Source of the DNA: Pedobacter sp. D749
GTDB lineage: Bacteria > Bacteroidota > Bacteroidia > Sphingobacteriales > Sphingobacteriaceae
Assembly: GCF_019317285.1 (NCBI RefSeq)
Contig: NZ_CP079218.1
Coordinates: 5,332,001-5,396,000 of the forward strand
Direction of reading: 5' to 3'
DNA length: 64,000 nucleotides
The position numbers and the translations under genes are program-made. Positions 62,186-64,000 of this stretch are shown here, in pieces. The first letter of the stretch is position 1, and each line of letters begins with the position of its first letter. The notes below the pieces were generated by a model that searched no databases, had not been told where the DNA came from, and worked only from the letters and a program-made list of their open reading frames with translations.

Positions 62186-63319
62186 ATGGAAAACATACTA
62201 ATCACCGGAGGAGCTGGGTTTATAGGCTCCAATTTGGCGTTAAAATTAATTGCAAAGGGATATAAAATCACGGTTCTAGATAATTTATCTCCTCAAATTC
62301 ATGGTGAGAACCCTGAAATAAGTTCCCCTTTATACATAAGTATTAAAGATAAAACAAGGTTTATTAAGGGGACGGTAACGAGTAAGGAAGATTGGGCTGA
62401 GGCATTAAAAGATCAGGATGTAATCGTTCATTATGCAGCTGAAACGGGCACTGGCCAATCTATGTACGAAATTCAAAAATATGTAGATGTAAATGTAAAC
62501 GGTACTGCAATTATGTTAGATTTACTGGCAAATTCTGAGCATAAAGTTAAAAAAGTAATTATTGCTTCTTCTCGTTCTATTTACGGTGAGGGAAAATATT
62601 TGAACGAAAAGGGCGAAAGCATTTATCCAAAACATCGCACCTCTGAAGTGATGGACAAAGGAGATTTTGAAGTTAAGTTCTTAGGCTCCGAAACCTTGAA
62701 ATTGGTTGCTACAGATGAAGATTCCAAAATTCACCCTTCATCAGTATATGGTATTACCAAGCAAAATCAGGAACAAATGATTATGACAGTTTGCCCAACC
62801 ATTGGTATTTCACCAGTGGCTTTTCGTTATCAAAACGTCTATGGGCCAGGCCAATCATTGAAAAACCCTTATACAGGCATCCTGTCTATTTTCTCTACGC
62901 AAATCAAAAATGGCAATGGCATTAATATTTTTGAGGATGGAAAAGAAACACGTGATTTTGTTTATATAGATGATGTTGTTGATGCTACTATTTTAGGGAT
63001 AGAAAAGGAAGAGGCAAATGGAGAAGTTTTTAATGTTGGAACAGGTGTGGCAACTGATGTAATAACGGTTGCCAACGGTTTGATTAAATATTACGGGCAA
63101 GAAGTTTCGCTAAGCATAAGCGGAAATTACCGGTTAGGCGATATCCGCCACAATTATGCCGATTTAACTAAAATCAAGTCAAAGTTAGGATTTGAGCCGA
63201 AATTTTCTTTTGATCAAGGTTTGGAAGAATTTACCAAATGGGTAAACACGCAAGAGGTAGAAAAGGATAACTATCAAAAATCCATTGATGAAATGAAGGC
63301 AAAAGGACTGTACAAGTAA
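62186..63319 (+). CDS. NAD-dependent epimerase, probably dTDP-L-rhamnose 4-epimerase-like
   Basis: A 377-aa extended SDR. GGAGFIGSNLALKL (8-21) binds NAD; DNLSPQIHGENPEIS, HYAAETGTGQSMYEI, SSRSIYGEG and Y188GITK192 (YxxxK) fit the WbiB-type dTDP-L-rhamnose 4-epimerases that make dTDP-6-deoxy-L-talose, though CDP-paratose epimerase relatives are similar. The presence of rmlBCDA supports the dTDP-rhamnose role. It starts 4 bp after the acetyltransferase and appears less AT-rich than the genes before it. Confidence 0.75.
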   Translation: MENILITGGAGFIGSNLALKLIAKGYKITVLDNLSPQIHGENPEISSPLYISIKDKTRFIKGTVTSKEDWAEALKDQDVIVHYAAETGTGQSMYEIQKYVDVNVNGTAIMLDLLANSEHKVKKVIIASSRSIYGEGKYLNEKGESIYPKHRTSEVMDKGDFEVKFLGSETLKLVATDEDSKIHPSSVYGITKQNQEQMIMTVCPTIGISPVAFRYQNVYGPGQSLKNPYTGILSIFSTQIKNGNGINIFEDGKETRDFVYIDDVVDATILGIEKEEANGEVFNVGTGVATDVITVANGLIKYYGQEVSLSISGNYRLGDIRHNYADLTKIKSKLGFEPKFSFDQGLEEFTKWVNTQEVEKDNYQKSIDEMKAKGLYK

Positions 63320-63320
63320 T

Positions 63321-64000
63321 ATGAGTTTTTTCAAAAATAAATCTATCTTAATATTATCCGTCAAGTTTTTCAATTATGAAAATTTAATTAAGGATGAGCT
63401 ATCATTGATGGGGGCAAAAGTTGATTTATTTGATGAGCGACCGTCAAATTCATTCTACAGCAAAGCTGTTATTAGATTAAAAAAAAGCTTTTATCAGCGG
63501 AAAATCGACCAATATTATCGTGATATTATAAGAAAAGTAAAGGTTAATAAATACGATTTTTTTCTTTTAATTAAAGGAGAGGTAGTCCCCATTTTTTTTC
63601 TAGAATTTCTTAAATCAAATAATCCAGGACTAGTATTTATTTACTATACATACGATTCTTTTAAAAATAATCCTAACGGGTTAAATATTTTAAGTCATTT
63701 CGAGAGAAAGTTTACATTTGATAGAATGGATGCTGTTGAGCATGGTTTGAGTTTCAGACCGCTATTTTTCGCATCTGATTATGCCGATGTAAAGGGCAAT
63801 AATGATTTATTAGATTACGATATAGCATTTATAGGCACAGCTCATTCTGATAGATATACTTTATCTCAGGCAATTGAAAAATTAGTTAAAAGTATTGGAT
63901 TGAAAATGTTTAATTTTTACTACTCTCCAAGTAAAATACTTTTTTATTTCAGAAAGCTAACAGATAAGAATTTTCGAAAATTTGATCGAGAAAAGATTTC
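63321..64000 (+). CDS. CgeB-like glycosyltransferase family protein, truncated by window end
   Basis: Open from ATG 63321, 1 bp after the epimerase stop, to the last base; 226 codons are visible without a stop. It opens KSILILSVKFFNYENLIKDE and continues VKVNKYDFFLLIKGEVVPIF and FIYYTYDSFKNNPN, parallel to the segments of the protein at 58419-59387. The two are homologues that have diverged widely. The C-terminal donor-binding block is beyond the window. Confidence 0.75.
   Translation, partial: MSFFKNKSILILSVKFFNYENLIKDELSLMGAKVDLFDERPSNSFYSKAVIRLKKSFYQRKIDQYYRDIIRKVKVNKYDFFLLIKGEVVPIFFLEFLKSNNPGLVFIYYTYDSFKNNPNGLNILSHFERKFTFDRMDAVEHGLSFRPLFFASDYADVKGNNDLLDYDIAFIGTAHSDRYTLSQAIEKLVKSIGLKMFNFYYSPSKILFYFRKLTDKNFRKFDREKI

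Overview
The window comes from a member of the Bacteroidota, most likely Sphingobacteriaceae of the Pedobacter type. Support for this: low-to-moderate G+C; promoters with a TAnnTTTG -7 box and an upstream TTG; weak Shine-Dalgarno sites; many protein families largely restricted to this phylum (DUF4476, DUF4834, DUF2480, DUF3108/DUF3109, DUF6427, DUF6702, DUF7033, a Bacteroidota-type LptC); and extragenic palindromic repeats in the longer gaps. No rRNA, tRNA or CRISPR array was seen.

Layout. (1) 1-3364: cyanophycin synthetase, then a gap with a 504-bp MITE-like element inserted with an 8-bp target duplication inside another repeat. (2) 3365-8350, minus strand: a DUF2383 protein, then a small polysaccharide cluster (flippase, two methyltransferases, glycosyltransferase) interrupted by a GxxExxY gene lying between direct repeats. 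(3) 8426-14151, minus: a lipoprotein with three His/Cys repeats, DinB, DUF4476, YjjG nucleotidase, a small phosphatase-like protein, uracil phosphoribosyltransferase, DUF7033 and DUF6702. (4) 14340-20441, plus: HupE/UreJ, M1 peptidase, uvrB, YwbE, DUF4834. (5) 20482-24518, minus: a GbsR/MarR regulator upstream of a DCC-type protein, a TIGR01777 epimerase and a frameshifted SRPBCC gene, with two matching operator-like palindromes; then an alginate-lyase-family protein. (6) 24648-31516: YfhO membrane protein, two long repeat-rich gaps, a 31-aa membrane microprotein with its own promoter, an LpxH-like phosphoesterase and a glycosyltransferase. (7) 31517-39593: DUF6427, coaX, an outer-membrane protein, lptC, a PpiD-like foldase, DUF2480, DUF3108, DUF3109.

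(8) 40456-64000: a large surface-polysaccharide locus. rmlBCDA makes dTDP-L-rhamnose. A nucleotide-sugar dehydrogenase makes a UDP-uronate. An SLBB-domain export protein and a Wzz-like protein form the export and length-control module. After an AlbA_2 pseudogene the locus becomes markedly AT-richer: a three-gene UDP-2-acetamido-2,6-dideoxy-L-hexose pathway, Wzx, Wzy, several glycosyltransferases, an acetyltransferase, a probable dTDP-L-rhamnose 4-epimerase and two homologous CgeB-like proteins, the second cut by the window end. This is a Wzx/Wzy-dependent O-antigen or capsule cluster; no initiating glycosyl-phosphate transferase is visible.

The most unusual content is in the non-coding DNA. 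One repeat carries two nested insertions, and an uninterrupted copy elsewhere in the window lets both be read directly. A short CCGATAGCTATCGG-like palindrome recurs inside unrelated repeats, and there is an eight-unit array with an 11-bp period.
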